NCBI RefSeq assembly: GCF_946479755.1
Contig: NZ_CAMLHC010000033.1
Coordinates: forward strand, 1 to 64,000
Direction of reading: 5' to 3'
Length of the DNA stretch: 64,000 nucleotides
Source: an uncultured Chitinophaga sp.
GTDB lineage: Bacteria > Bacteroidota > Bacteroidia > Chitinophagales > Chitinophagaceae
Shown here: positions 35,248 through 43,955 of the stretch, piece after piece
Layout of the letters: every line of letters starts with the position of its first letter
How positions within the stretch are numbered: the stretch's first letter is position 1
Position numbers and translations under genes: made by a program
Notes under the pieces: model-generated
Seen by the model: only the letters and a program-made list of their open reading frames with translations
The model's database searches: none
Told to the model about the DNA's origin: nothing

Positions 35248-36105
35248 ATGAGGCAACTTAAAATTGCCACCCAGATCACCAATCGTGATTCGCAGGCGGT
35301 AGAAAAGTACCTGCAGGAAATCTCGAAGATCCCTTTGTTAACACCTGAGGAGGAGACCGTTTTGGCGCAGCGCATTAAAATGGGCGATCAGAAGGCTCTT
35401 GAAAGATTGACTACAGGAAACTTACGTTTCGTGGTTTCCGTTGCCAAGCAGTATCAGCACCAGGGGCTCAGCCTCAGCGACCTTATCAATGAAGGTAATT
35501 TAGGCCTGATCAAAGCTGCGCAGCGTTTCGATGAAACGAAAGGTTTCAAATTCATCTCTTATGCAGTATGGTGGATTCGCCAGTCCATCCTGCAGGCGTT
35601 GGCCGAACAAGGTCGTCTCGTTCGTCTGCCGCAGAACAAAATTGGCACCTATAATAAAGCGAACAAAGCTTACATGGCATTTGAACAGGAAAACGAGCGT
35701 GAGCCTTCTACCGAGGAACTCGCAGAAATCCTGGAAATGTCTGAATCGGAAATCAATAACATTTTCCAGAGCAACACCCGCCATATGTCACTGGACGCAC
35801 CAGTACATGAAGCTGAAGACGTAGCCATGGGAGACCTGCTGGAAGGTGGAGACATTACCGACGACGACGTGATGAGAGATTCCCTCCGCGAGGAAATACG
35901 CCGGGTGTTAAAATCCCTGAGCCCCCGCGAAGCGGAAATTGTGAATGCCTATTTCGGTCTGGATGGTGAAAACGGCGCAACAATCGAACAAATCGGACAG
36001 AAGTACGATCTGACCAAAGAAAGAATCAGGCAAATCAAGGAACGCGCTATCAAAAGGCTCCAGAAAGCACGCTATAGCGGTGCCCTGAAATCCTACCTGG
36101 GATAA
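35248..36105 (+). CDS. rpoD: Primary RNA polymerase sigma factor (RpoD/SigA, Bacteroidota type)
   Basis: A 285-residue sigma-70 protein. It has region 1.2 (DSQAVEKYLQEISKIPLLTPEEE region) but no region 1.1. Region 2 has GNLGLIKAAQRFDETKGFKF, then YAVWWIRQSILQALAEQGR for -10 recognition. Region 3 has PSTEELAEIL, and region 4 ends with the helix-turn-helix TKERIRQIKERAIKRLQ. Short primary sigma factors of this kind in Bacteroidota read the TTTG / TAnnTTTG promoters seen through this window. A terminator follows directly. Confidence 0.96.
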   Translation: MRQLKIATQITNRDSQAVEKYLQEISKIPLLTPEEETVLAQRIKMGDQKALERLTTGNLRFVVSVAKQYQHQGLSLSDLINEGNLGLIKAAQRFDETKGFKFISYAVWWIRQSILQALAEQGRLVRLPQNKIGTYNKANKAYMAFEQENEREPSTEELAEILEMSESEINNIFQSNTRHMSLDAPVHEAEDVAMGDLLEGGDITDDDVMRDSLREEIRRVLKSLSPREAEIVNAYFGLDGENGATIEQIGQKYDLTKERIRQIKERAIKRLQKARYSGALKSYLG

Positions 36106-36152
36106 TATTTTCGATTTCCGGAGAAATCACTGTATAAATCCTCTTAATCTAT

Positions 36153-36190
36153 AAAAACACCGGCCTTGTAAATACATGGCCGGTGTTTTT
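36153..36190 (+). terminator. Intrinsic terminator after rpoD
   Basis: Stem AAAAACACCGGCC (36153-36165) with GGCCGGTGTTTTT (36178-36190). Its right arm sits at the -33 position of the next gene's promoter. Confidence 0.85.
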
Positions 36191-36207
36191 ATATTGATAA
36201 CACCCCT

Positions 36208-36215
36208 TATTTTTG
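36208..36215 (+). promoter_or_regulatory. -7 box for the DUF4249 gene
   Basis: TATTTTTG ends only five bases before the ATG at 36221. If used, the transcript would begin at or very near the start codon. The -33 region falls in the T-run of the rpoD terminator. Confidence 0.5.
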
Positions 36216-36220
36216 CAAAC

Positions 36221-37102
36221 ATGCGCAACTTCCTGATGATCATCGTGGCTGCCGCTGCATTCCTTTCCGCCTGCGAGAAAGATATCAGCGTCAACCTGCA
36301 ACAGCAGGAACCTTCGCTCGTGGTGGAAGGTAAATTTGAAACCAACCGGTACCCGCAGGTAGTGCTCACCCGCAGCCTCGGCTACTTTTCGAAGATAGAT
36401 CCCGCCACCTTACTGGCCTCCTTTGTGCATAACGCCGTGGTGACCGTCTCCGACAGTGTCCGCACCATGACACTCAAAGAAAGGATCGTGGAAATACCCG
36501 GACTTGGTCCCGTTTTCGCCTACGTGCCCGACAGCACCGGATCTGCCGCTTTCAGAGGAAAAAACGGCGGCCGGTATACCTTGAAAATTAAGGCTGACAA
36601 TAAGTCATACGAGGCAGTGACAACAATACCCCTGCAGGGCCTCCACCTGGACACCATCTGGTGGCAACGGGTAAGGCAGGAAAACGATACCTCCAAGGCT
36701 CGTGTATGGGCCAGGATCACCGATGCTGCGGCGTCCGGCAACTATGCCCGGTACTTCACCCGGATCAACAGCGGCGGCTTCCTGCCCGGTATGAACTCCA
36801 CCATGGATGACCAGGTGGTGAACGGCACAACATTTGAAATTCCTCTCGACGCCGGCGTCGACAAAAGCAAACGCGAAAATCCGGAGACATACGGCTTTTT
36901 TAAAAGAGGCGATACGGTAACGGTGAAGTTCTGTAACGTCGATAAAGCCACCTTCAGCTTCTGGCGGGCGTTGGACTTTGCCTATAACAGCACCGGCAAT
37001 CCGTTTGCATCTCCCACGAAAATATTGGGAAATGTGCCCGGCGCCGTCGGCTACTGGGGCGGTTATGCCGTCACCTATAAAACAGTTATTATCAGGAAAT
37101 AA
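36221..37102 (+). CDS. DUF4249 lipoprotein
   Basis: A 293-residue protein with a lipoprotein signal (AAFLSAC) followed by DISVNLQQQEPSLVVEGKF (shown in part), the usual DUF4249 opening with a short N-terminal beta sandwich. Members usually follow a TonB-dependent receptor gene and are thought to be its surface lipoprotein partner. Here no receptor is adjacent: rpoD is upstream and trxB downstream. The ATG at 36221 is preferred over 36176 because the latter lies in the terminator stem. Confidence 0.78.
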   Translation: MRNFLMIIVAAAAFLSACEKDISVNLQQQEPSLVVEGKFETNRYPQVVLTRSLGYFSKIDPATLLASFVHNAVVTVSDSVRTMTLKERIVEIPGLGPVFAYVPDSTGSAAFRGKNGGRYTLKIKADNKSYEAVTTIPLQGLHLDTIWWQRVRQENDTSKARVWARITDAAASGNYARYFTRINSGGFLPGMNSTMDDQVVNGTTFEIPLDAGVDKSKRENPETYGFFKRGDTVTVKFCNVDKATFSFWRALDFAYNSTGNPFASPTKILGNVPGAVGYWGGYAVTYKTVIIRK

Positions 37103-37123
37103 TTTATATAGAGCAATCAAAGT

Positions 37124-38071
37124 ATGGAAAACAAACAACAAGAACATGTGCATCTGTTGATCATCGGTTCCGGCCCCGCCGGCTACACCGCTGCAATATA
37201 TGCCTCAAGAGCCAACCTTAAACCAGTATTGTACCAGGGTATTCAACCCGGTGGCCAGCTGACCATTACTACTGAAGTGGAAAACTATCCCGGCTACCCG
37301 GAAGGTATCCAGGGCCCGGAAATGATGGTGGACTTCGAAAAACAGGCTACCCGCATGGGCGCTGATATCCGCTACGGCCTGGCTACTGCCGTGGACTTCA
37401 GCAAACAACCATATAAAGTGACCATCGACGAGGAAAAAGAAATCACTGCCGACGCCATCATCATCGCTACAGGCGCCTCCGCCAAATGGCTGGGACTTCC
37501 GTCCGAACAACGGCTCAACGGCAGCGGCGTTTCTGCCTGCGCAGTATGCGACGGTTTCTTCTTCCGCGGTAAAGAAGTAGCGATCGTTGGCGCCGGTGAC
37601 ACCGCCGCTGAAGAAGCGCTCTACCTCTCTAAAATGTGCACCACCGTACACATGCTCGTGCGTAAACACGAAATGCGCGCCTCCAAAGTAATGCAGGACC
37701 GCGTACTGAAAACCTCCAATATCATCGTATACTGGAACACCGAAACGGACGAGGTACTGGGCGATAAAAAAGTGGAAGCCGTAAGAGTACGCAATAACCA
37801 AACCGGCGAGAAAAAAGACGTTCCGGTAAGCGCTTTCTTCGTAGCTATCGGCCACCAGCCTAACTCCGCCATCTTTAAAGACTACCTGCAGCTGGACGAC
37901 CAGGATTATATCGTGACCGTTCCGGGCAGCAGCCGTACCAGCATCGAAGGCGTATTCGCCTGCGGCGACGTACAGGACAAAATTTACCGTCAGGCTGTAA
38001 CAGCAGCTGGCAGCGGTTGTATGGCCGCCCTCGACGCTGAAAGATACCTGTCAGCCAAAGAACACCAATAA
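37124..38071 (+). CDS. trxB: Thioredoxin-disulfide reductase
   Basis: A 315-residue NADPH-dependent flavoprotein that reduces thioredoxin. The FAD motif GSGPAGYTAAIYA is near residue 16, the redox pair is C139-A-V-C142 (SACAVCDGFF), the NADPH motif is GAGDTAAEEALYL, and the C-terminal FAD motif is VFACGDVQD. Length and motif order are standard. It follows the DUF4249 gene by 21 bp and may be co-transcribed with it, without an obvious functional tie. Confidence 0.95.
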   Translation: MENKQQEHVHLLIIGSGPAGYTAAIYASRANLKPVLYQGIQPGGQLTITTEVENYPGYPEGIQGPEMMVDFEKQATRMGADIRYGLATAVDFSKQPYKVTIDEEKEITADAIIIATGASAKWLGLPSEQRLNGSGVSACAVCDGFFFRGKEVAIVGAGDTAAEEALYLSKMCTTVHMLVRKHEMRASKVMQDRVLKTSNIIVYWNTETDEVLGDKKVEAVRVRNNQTGEKKDVPVSAFFVAIGHQPNSAIFKDYLQLDDQDYIVTVPGSSRTSIEGVFACGDVQDKIYRQAVTAAGSGCMAALDAERYLSAKEHQ

Positions 38072-38154
38072 ACAATGACAAACGGAGAACGACGAACGAT
38101 ACTCCAGGTATGCTTCGCCAGCCTCCGGTCATTATTAAAATCAATAACAACCAC

Positions 38155-38218
38155 ATTACGAATTACTGATTACGGATTGTACCCCAATTCGTAATTCGTA
38201 ATTCGTAATCCGTAATTG
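38155..38218. repeat. Palindromic intergenic element A
   Basis: Repeated words ATTACGAATTAC / GTAATTCGTAAT form an inverted repeat: the left arm at 38155-38179 ends ATTACGGATTG, the right arm at 38185-38218 begins CAATTCGTAATTCG and ends CCGTAATTG. The right arm carries extra copies of a 7-bp word (CGTAATT), which suggests slippage. It ends six bases before the folB ATG. Confidence 0.65.
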
Positions 38219-38224
38219 TCCCAG

Positions 38225-38575
38225 ATGCTCACCATCGCCCTCGAACAAGCTGCTTTCCGCGCCTATCATGGCCTTTACCCGGAAGAAACCGTGATCGGCA
38301 ACGATTTCCTGCTCGATATATCCGTTCGTATACCTGGCTCCGTTGCCATCGATGACCTCACGGATACGGTCAACTACCAGGGGATCTATGAAATAGCAAA
38401 AGCTATCATGGCACAGCCCAAACCCTTGCTGGAAGAAGTAGTATATGCCCTCACAGACGCCCTCAGAGAACGGTACCCCTCCATTCAGCATAGCACCGTT
38501 ACCCTCCGGAAACTGAACCCACCCATGGGTGCCAGTGTCCGTAACTCCCTGGTGTCACTGGCAAAGGACTACTAA
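38225..38575 (+). CDS. folB: Dihydroneopterin aldolase
   Basis: About 116 residues. It makes 6-hydroxymethyl-dihydropterin in folate synthesis. AFRAYHGLYPEE carries the family Tyr-His-Gly motif, VNYQGIYEIAK and KPLLEEVVYAL include the conserved Glu, and VTLRKLNPPM contains the conserved Lys-Pro region. Typical length. The ATG at 38225 is chosen; a TTG three codons earlier lies in the palindromic element. Confidence 0.92.
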   Translation: MLTIALEQAAFRAYHGLYPEETVIGNDFLLDISVRIPGSVAIDDLTDTVNYQGIYEIAKAIMAQPKPLLEEVVYALTDALRERYPSIQHSTVTLRKLNPPMGASVRNSLVSLAKDY

Positions 38576-38670
38576 AATACACGGCCGCCCCGCGCTAATT
38601 ATTTGTAATTTTCGTAGATTTATAGCAACAAGTAAATCAAGCATTTCTTACCCTGCTAAAAACCAGTCCT

Positions 38671-39426
38671 ATGATGAAACGGATTCTGACAATTTCATTC
38701 CTGCTCTGCGCTGTATTATTTGCAAAAGCCCAATCGGTGGATGAAATGGTGGAACAGGCCAGGCAGCTGGAGTTGCAAATGAAGGAAGAAGCCGCACTGG
38801 AAAAGGACAAGGAAATACTGAAAATACAACCCGGCGAAATAAAGGCACTGAACCAGGCCAGCCAGATGTGCTCCCGCATCGGGAACCGTCAGAAAGATAA
38901 AAGCGCTAAAACAAACTATTTCAATCAGGCTAAAACATATGCACAGTCGGCCCTGAAAGTGGACCCGAACAATGCAGACGCCAATCTCGCTATGGCCGTA
39001 GCCATGGGACGTATGGCCCTCATCTCCGGTGCCAAGGAAAAAGTAGCGGCTTCCAAAGATGTCAAGAAATACGCTGAACTGGCGATTAAATTCAATCCTA
39101 ACCTCGCACAGGCCTACCATGTGCTGGGCAAATGGAACTATGAAGTGGCCAACCTCAACGTGTTCGAAAGAGGCGCCGCTAAAATGCTCTTCGGCGGCCT
39201 GCCGGACGGCTCCCTGAAAAATTCCATTGCCAACTATGAAAAATGCCGGCAGCTGGACCCATCCTTTCTGCTCAATTATTACGAACTGGCCCGCGCCTAT
39301 AAGGCCGACGACCAGCAGGACAAAGCCATCGAAGTGCTGAAAAAAGCCCTGTCACTCCGCAGTATCTACCAGGATGACGCCAGCATCAAAGCTGATTGCA
39401 AAAAAATGCTGGACGATCTGCAGTAA
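38671..39426 (+). CDS. Secreted TPR protein
   Basis: A 251-residue protein with a signal peptide (about 1-20, FAKAQ). Three to four tetratricopeptide-like helical pairs follow: SALKVDPNNADANLAMAVA, ELAIKFNPNLAQAYHVLGKW, and KCRQLDPSFLLNYYELARAYK (each shown in part). The GLPDGSLKNSI turn resembles the mitochondrial RMDN (FAM82) TPR family. Likely a periplasmic scaffold; the partner is unknown. The Met at 38674 is an equally good start. Confidence 0.7.
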   Translation: MMKRILTISFLLCAVLFAKAQSVDEMVEQARQLELQMKEEAALEKDKEILKIQPGEIKALNQASQMCSRIGNRQKDKSAKTNYFNQAKTYAQSALKVDPNNADANLAMAVAMGRMALISGAKEKVAASKDVKKYAELAIKFNPNLAQAYHVLGKWNYEVANLNVFERGAAKMLFGGLPDGSLKNSIANYEKCRQLDPSFLLNYYELARAYKADDQQDKAIEVLKKALSLRSIYQDDASIKADCKKMLDDLQ

Positions 39427-39430
39427 TAAA

Positions 39431-40762
39431 TCAGATCACCTTCCCTTTCCATTTACCACTTTTCAGATACCAGGCGCTGAGTCCGAATATCAGTATCCAG
39501 TAAATGAAATCCGCACCCCATGCAAGATGCAGCGGGCTGCGCATCCTTTCTATCACAATATCGCAATAGATCATATAACCCACCACGGCCGTACACTCGG
39601 TCAGGAGGTTCATCCGCGTATTGCCGGTGCCGGTCACCCCGCTGAGCACTACCGCCGCTACCGCCATCAGCAATGTGCTGAGGGTGATGATCCGGATAGA
39701 CGGGATAGCCGCCGTGATCAGCGTGGCGTCGTTGGTATAAATATGCAGCAGGGTATAGGGGAAGAGGTTCACCAATATACAGATGACAGTGGCGCAACCG
39801 AGACTGATGGCCACAATGTTTTTAATGACCTTGAATACAAGGTGCTCCTTGCCCTGCCCGATAATATTGCTCACCATCGTATTGCAGGTGGCCGCCAGCG
39901 CCCAGGTGAAAATGCCGAAAAAGCCGAAAATACTGCGCAGCATATTGGAAATGGCCAACGGCCGCTCTCCCAGGTGCTCGATGAAAATAAAGAAGACAAA
40001 CCAGCTGCCAATGCTGAAAAGAAACTGTACGATCAGCGGCGCAGACACGTTCAGTATATTCCGGATAATCTCCCATCGGGGCTTCAGGTAGGTAAATAAG
40101 CTATAGCGGATATGGTACTTTTTCAGGAAAATGATACTGAAAGCCACCGAACAGCCGGTGATCTCCGCGATGATAGACGCAATCGCCGCCCCGTTCAGCC
40201 CAAGGGCCGGCAGTCCCAGCTTCCCGAAAATCAGCGTATAGTCGAAGAAGATATTGACCGTTTCCTGGCACAGCGAGGTGACGGCCAGCACCCGGGAGTT
40301 GCCGCTGCCGATGTAAAAGGCATTGGCCATGCTCAGCATCATCAGGAAGGGCAGTCCCCAGATACGGATACGGATGAACGAAACCGCGGCGGAAAGGATC
40401 TCCTGGTTGTGCAGTGTTTTGGAGAAAAAGTAAGGCGCTACCGCCAGGGTTATCAGGATGGCCGTCAGGGCAAAGACGGTGCCCACCTCCAGCCCGTTGG
40501 CGAAAAGCTGGCCGATGCTGCTGAACTGCTGCTGCCCCGCACGGCGGGCTATCAGCACCTGCAGACCGTTGTTAAGCCCGTAAGCGATCATATACATTAC
40601 CAGGTAATAGATACCGGCAATACCGTTGGCCGCCAGCTCCAGCTCGCCCAGCCGGCCCAGGAAAGCGGTGTTGGTCATGTGGTTAAACTGAGGGATAATC
40701 AGTGCCAGGCATATAGGGGCGGCGATTTTAATGATCTGCCGGTTGTTAACTTCGAGTTGCAT
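39431..40762 (-). CDS. MATE family efflux transporter
   Basis: A 443-residue inner-membrane exporter with about twelve membrane helices in two halves. MTNTAFLGRLGELELAANG (in parts FLGRLGE, ELAANGIAG) is the usual MATE start after helix 1. The second half has LAATCNTMVSNIIGQGKE, matching the conserved QxxGxxxG-like loop. Drives export of drugs or metabolites with a Na+ or H+ gradient; substrate unknown. The ATG at 40762 starts at MQLEVNNRQIIKIAAP, which fits the family better than 40795. Confidence 0.88.
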   Translation of the reverse strand: MQLEVNNRQIIKIAAPICLALIIPQFNHMTNTAFLGRLGELELAANGIAGIYYLVMYMIAYGLNNGLQVLIARRAGQQQFSSIGQLFANGLEVGTVFALTAILITLAVAPYFFSKTLHNQEILSAAVSFIRIRIWGLPFLMMLSMANAFYIGSGNSRVLAVTSLCQETVNIFFDYTLIFGKLGLPALGLNGAAIASIIAEITGCSVAFSIIFLKKYHIRYSLFTYLKPRWEIIRNILNVSAPLIVQFLFSIGSWFVFFIFIEHLGERPLAISNMLRSIFGFFGIFTWALAATCNTMVSNIIGQGKEHLVFKVIKNIVAISLGCATVICILVNLFPYTLLHIYTNDATLITAAIPSIRIITLSTLLMAVAAVVLSGVTGTGNTRMNLLTECTAVVGYMIYCDIVIERMRSPLHLAWGADFIYWILIFGLSAWYLKSGKWKGKVI

Positions 40763-40792
40763 CGTGAAATGGGTCTGATATTCATCAAAAAA

Positions 40793-40800
40793 CAAAGATA
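40793..40800 (-). promoter_or_regulatory. Candidate -7 box for the MATE gene
   Basis: TATCTTTG on the minus strand, about 30 bases before the MATE ATG. No matching -33 at the usual distance. Confidence 0.4.
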
Positions 40801-40856
40801 TAGCCTCACCAATTCACTAAAAAGATTATTATTGTAATTCATTTGAATGGTAAAAT

Positions 40857-41732
40857 ATGCCCGTGGCTTACAACATCCATCCTGCATTTACAGTAGATGA
40901 TGAAACCTTACTGGAGACCGATCTTACCGCCTGCCACCTGCTGGTGCTGGTAGGTAGCGGTACTTTCAGTTATGTGGTGTTTGATCCCGCAGCGAAAAAA
41001 TTCCTGGCGCTTAAATCCTATCATTTCCAGCCTCAGAAACTGGCAGTGGCCGACCTGGAGATGATAGAAGAGGTGTTCGACGCAGACAAACTGCTGTTTA
41101 CCGCCTTCAAATCCATACTGCTGGCTTTTGACACCGGCGGGGGCGTACTGGTGCCACAGGTATATTACATGCCTTCTCTGAAAAAAGAATACCTCCACCT
41201 GTCACAACCCGAGAAAATGCAGGAGGCCATCCTGGCCGATCTGATGCCGGGACAACCGATGGTGAACATCTTCAGCGTGGACAAAGACCTGCTGGGGTTC
41301 CTGCGCAAGGAATTTTCCACCGACCTGGTGGTTCATGCCAATTCGGCCCTGTTGCAGGCCTATCCGCAGGACCTGGACTACCGTGCGGCTGAAGGGATCG
41401 CTTTTGTGCATGTGCAGCGGCATACCTTTACCCTCACCATCTATGTGAACGGCAAACTCCTGATCCAGCAGGACGGCGAATACCAGGCCGGCCTGGATGT
41501 AGTGTACCAGCTGGTCAATACCCTGCGGCAGCTGGGACTGGACGAGCGGCAGGTGAAAGTGAAACTGGGAGGAGTGGTAGCTACCGACAGCGTAGTATAC
41601 CAGGAGATGTATAAATTCATACCCAGCCTGGAATGGGTACAACGATTGCCGGGATTCAGCTATGTTACGCCCATGCAGGAAATCCCGGGCTATTATTTTC
41701 ATAACCTGTATGCGTTAGCATTATGCGTATAA
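40857..41732 (+). CDS. DUF3822 family protein
   Basis: A 291-residue protein with two related alpha/beta halves; FVHVQRHTFTLTIYVNGKLL and the N-terminal LLVLVGSGTFSYVVFD (each shown in part) suggest an actin-like ATPase fold as in PilM/FtsA, though I cannot confirm ATP motifs. The family is restricted to Bacteroidota and characteristically precedes rsmD, as here. Its stop overlaps the rsmD start by 10 bases, which implies translational coupling. Function not established. Confidence 0.8.
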   Translation: MPVAYNIHPAFTVDDETLLETDLTACHLLVLVGSGTFSYVVFDPAAKKFLALKSYHFQPQKLAVADLEMIEEVFDADKLLFTAFKSILLAFDTGGGVLVPQVYYMPSLKKEYLHLSQPEKMQEAILADLMPGQPMVNIFSVDKDLLGFLRKEFSTDLVVHANSALLQAYPQDLDYRAAEGIAFVHVQRHTFTLTIYVNGKLLIQQDGEYQAGLDVVYQLVNTLRQLGLDERQVKVKLGGVVATDSVVYQEMYKFIPSLEWVQRLPGFSYVTPMQEIPGYYFHNLYALALCV

Positions 41733-42277
41733 TCGGAGGAGAACGTGGGGGCAGAAAGATACAACCGCCTGCAAAAATGCCTAATACAAGGCCAACAACA
41801 GACATTGCCAAAGGCGGACTGTTTAATATCATTGAGAACAACCTGGATATTCCTTCTTTAAAAACACTCGATATTTTTGGCGGTACCGGCAGCATCAGCT
41901 ATGAGCTGGCTTCCAGGGGCGCCACCAATATGACCATCGTGGAGAAAGACCCGTCGATGGCCGAATTTATTACGAAAACAGCGCAGTTGCTGGAGATACC
42001 CACCCTGAAAGTAATACGGATGGATGTTTTTAAGTACCTGCAGCAATGCACTGAAAAATTCGATTTCATTTTTGCCGACCCGCCTTATGCCATGGACGCC
42101 ATGTACAAACTGCCGGGGATCATTTTTGAGCAGCAACTACTCAACCCCGAAGGCTGGCTGGTCATAGAACATACCCGGCAGAACGATTTCCGGGACTATA
42201 GTTATTACCGCTCCGAAAGGAGCTACGGCGGTACCACCTTCTCGATCTTTATCAACCGGGAAGAGCTGAAACGCTGA
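41723..42277 (+). CDS. rsmD: 16S rRNA (guanine(966)-N2)-methyltransferase
   Basis: A 184-residue enzyme that methylates G966 of 16S rRNA. MRIIGGERGGRKI is the usual start, RPTTDIAKGGLFNII follows, the SAM motif reads LDIFGGTGSISYE, and the catalytic N-methyltransferase motif DPPY is at 119-122. Overlaps the DUF3822 gene and precedes coaD by 27 bp, so the three likely form one operon. Confidence 0.94.
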   Translation: MRIIGGERGGRKIQPPAKMPNTRPTTDIAKGGLFNIIENNLDIPSLKTLDIFGGTGSISYELASRGATNMTIVEKDPSMAEFITKTAQLLEIPTLKVIRMDVFKYLQQCTEKFDFIFADPPYAMDAMYKLPGIIFEQQLLNPEGWLVIEHTRQNDFRDYSYYRSERSYGGTTFSIFINREELKR

Positions 42278-42304
42278 TCCGTTATCTTAAATAATCAACT
42301 TTTC

Positions 42305-42781
42305 ATGAGGACTTGTTTATTTCCGGGCACCTTCGATCCCATTACGCTGGGCCATACCGATATCATCAACCGGGGGCTGGACCTGTTCGACCGCCTGGTG
42401 GTGGGCATCGGCACCAACAGCAGCAAAACGCCCATGTTTGCACTGGAGGAGCGTATCGCCTGGATCAGGGAGATCTATAAAGACGACCCGAGAGTGGAAG
42501 TATCCGTCTACAAGGGACTTACCATCAACTTCTGCAAGGAAATCGGGGCCAATTTCATCCTGCGTGGCATCCGGTATGTGAGCGACTTCGAGTATGAAAA
42601 GGCCATCGCTGACGTGAACCGGACCATCGCTCCTGAGATAGAAACGATTTTTCTGACCACCACGCCGCAGTATTCCAGCGTAGCCTCTACACTGGTGCGG
42701 GACATCTACCGCAATGGGGGCGATGTGGAACCTTTCCTGCACAAAGTAGTGCTGGAAGGACTGAAACAACATAAGCTATAA
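42305..42781 (+). CDS. coaD: Pantetheine-phosphate adenylyltransferase
   Basis: A 158-residue enzyme for the fourth step of CoA synthesis, joining 4'-phosphopantetheine and ATP. FPGTFDPITLGHTDII carries the TxGH nucleotidyltransferase motif (His17), LRGIRYVSDFEYE follows, and YSSVASTLVRD is the ISSTxxR-like motif. Length typical. With coaE at 19.9 kb, two CoA genes lie in the window, although far apart. Confidence 0.96.
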   Translation: MRTCLFPGTFDPITLGHTDIINRGLDLFDRLVVGIGTNSSKTPMFALEERIAWIREIYKDDPRVEVSVYKGLTINFCKEIGANFILRGIRYVSDFEYEKAIADVNRTIAPEIETIFLTTTPQYSSVASTLVRDIYRNGGDVEPFLHKVVLEGLKQHKL

Positions 42782-42798
42782 CTGATAAAGTACTTACT

Positions 42799-43230
42799 AT
42801 GAAAGCGATCTGGCATTCCCTGGACGTATCCCTGGACACGCTCAATGAGCTGGGGGAAAATACGATGGGAGCATACCTGGGAATGGAGTTTACAGAAATA
42901 GGACCGGATTACCTGAAAATGATGATGCCGGTAGACCACCGTACCAAACAGCCTTATGGACTGTTGCATGGCGGCGCTTCTGTAGCTCTCGCGGAAACCG
43001 TGGGCAGCATGGCCTCCGCGTTGATCATCGACCCGGAAAAACAAATGTGTGTGGGAATGGAAATAAGCGCCAACCACCTGCGGGCGGTGAAAGAAGGGTA
43101 TGTACATGCCATCGCCCGACCACTGCATATAGGCGCTACCAGTCATGTGTGGGATATCCGTATCACGGACGACCAGCATAAGCTAATCTGCGTGAGCCGG
43201 CTGACCATGGCTATTCTCGCTAAAAGATAA
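42799..43230 (+). CDS. Hotdog-fold thioesterase (PaaI / MenI-like)
   Basis: A 143-residue hotdog protein. The catalytic helix region HGGASVALAETVGS contains the Glu used by 1,4-dihydroxy-2-naphthoyl-CoA and 4-hydroxybenzoyl-CoA thioesterases of the Arthrobacter type. MKAIWHSLDVSLDTLNELG is a usual start for this group. A role in menaquinone synthesis (MenI) is plausible because Bacteroidota use menaquinone, but no men genes are adjacent. It starts 17 bp after coaD. Confidence 0.82.
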   Translation: MKAIWHSLDVSLDTLNELGENTMGAYLGMEFTEIGPDYLKMMMPVDHRTKQPYGLLHGGASVALAETVGSMASALIIDPEKQMCVGMEISANHLRAVKEGYVHAIARPLHIGATSHVWDIRITDDQHKLICVSRLTMAILAKR

Positions 43231-43325
43231 TTACGGATTACGAATTGAGGGCTCCCTTTTTGGAAAGGTTATTAAATAACCGTACCATGAGACAGCCCAC
43301 AATTCGTAATTCGTAATCCGTAATT
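43229..43325. repeat. Palindromic intergenic element A (best preserved)
   Basis: Left arm AATTACGGATTACGAATTG (43229-43247) pairs with right arm CAATTCG..CGTAATCCGTAATT (43300-43325), which has one extra 7-bp CGTAATT word. The 52-bp centre includes a second palindrome, GGTTATTAAATAACC (43267-43281). The element begins in the stop codon of the thioesterase gene and ends five bases before the stop of the convergent Nudix gene, so it fills the gap. Confidence 0.7.
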
Positions 43326-43330
43326 CGCAA

Positions 43331-43939
43331 TTACATCCCTTCCGCTTTGAATACTTCCCGGATGTTTTCGTAGGAGAATTTGAGGTACTTCTCTACGTTT
43401 TCCGGTTTTATCCATTCTATATCCTGGATATCTTCTTCAATCTGTGGCACGGTCAGTTCCGTACCGGTGAACTGCATCCGGTACCAATGGGTGTGTTTCA
43501 GTACTTTCTTTGTCTTCATGGGATAGTAGTGAAACGTTTCCGTGATTTTATGGGTCAGGGCGATGGTATGCAGCCCGGTTTCCTCCGCTACTTCACGGAC
43601 GGCGCAGGTTTCGAGGTCTTCACCAGGGTCCTGTTTGCCTTTGGGGAGGTCCCATTTCCCTCTGCGGAACATCATCAGCACTTCGCCGGCAGGATTGGTG
43701 ATCAGCCCCCCGGCCGCCACCAGCACCGTAAAGTGGAGAGACACCTTTTTAAATAACTGCTTCACATCGTCGGTGATAAACACTGCTGCATCCTTTTTCC
43801 CTTCTTCCATTTTCTGCAACACTTTGGTTATCTTCTCCGTGTCAGGGTTCAGGTAAACCTTGGCCCCGTTGATGCCTGCCGGTATGTTTTGTTCACTTTC
43901 GCTGATAATGAGGGGGCGCTCATTCAGATAGATCGTCAT
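43331..43939 (-). CDS. Nudix hydrolase
   Basis: About 202 residues. The N-terminal ~60 residues are a separate small domain. The C-terminal Nudix domain has the full box G-K-Q-D-P-G-E-D-L-E...REVAEETGLH, so it should hydrolyse a nucleoside diphosphate linked to X with Mg2+. Substrate unknown. MTIYLNERPLII is taken as the start (43939); the Met four codons earlier (43951) is possible and would make the mRNA nearly leaderless. It is divergent from pyrE with a mirror-symmetric promoter region. Confidence 0.85.
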   Translation of the reverse strand: MTIYLNERPLIISESEQNIPAGINGAKVYLNPDTEKITKVLQKMEEGKKDAAVFITDDVKQLFKKVSLHFTVLVAAGGLITNPAGEVLMMFRRGKWDLPKGKQDPGEDLETCAVREVAEETGLHTIALTHKITETFHYYPMKTKKVLKHTHWYRMQFTGTELTVPQIEEDIQDIEWIKPENVEKYLKFSYENIREVFKAEGM

Positions 43940-43955
43940 GTTTGCTTGCATGATA

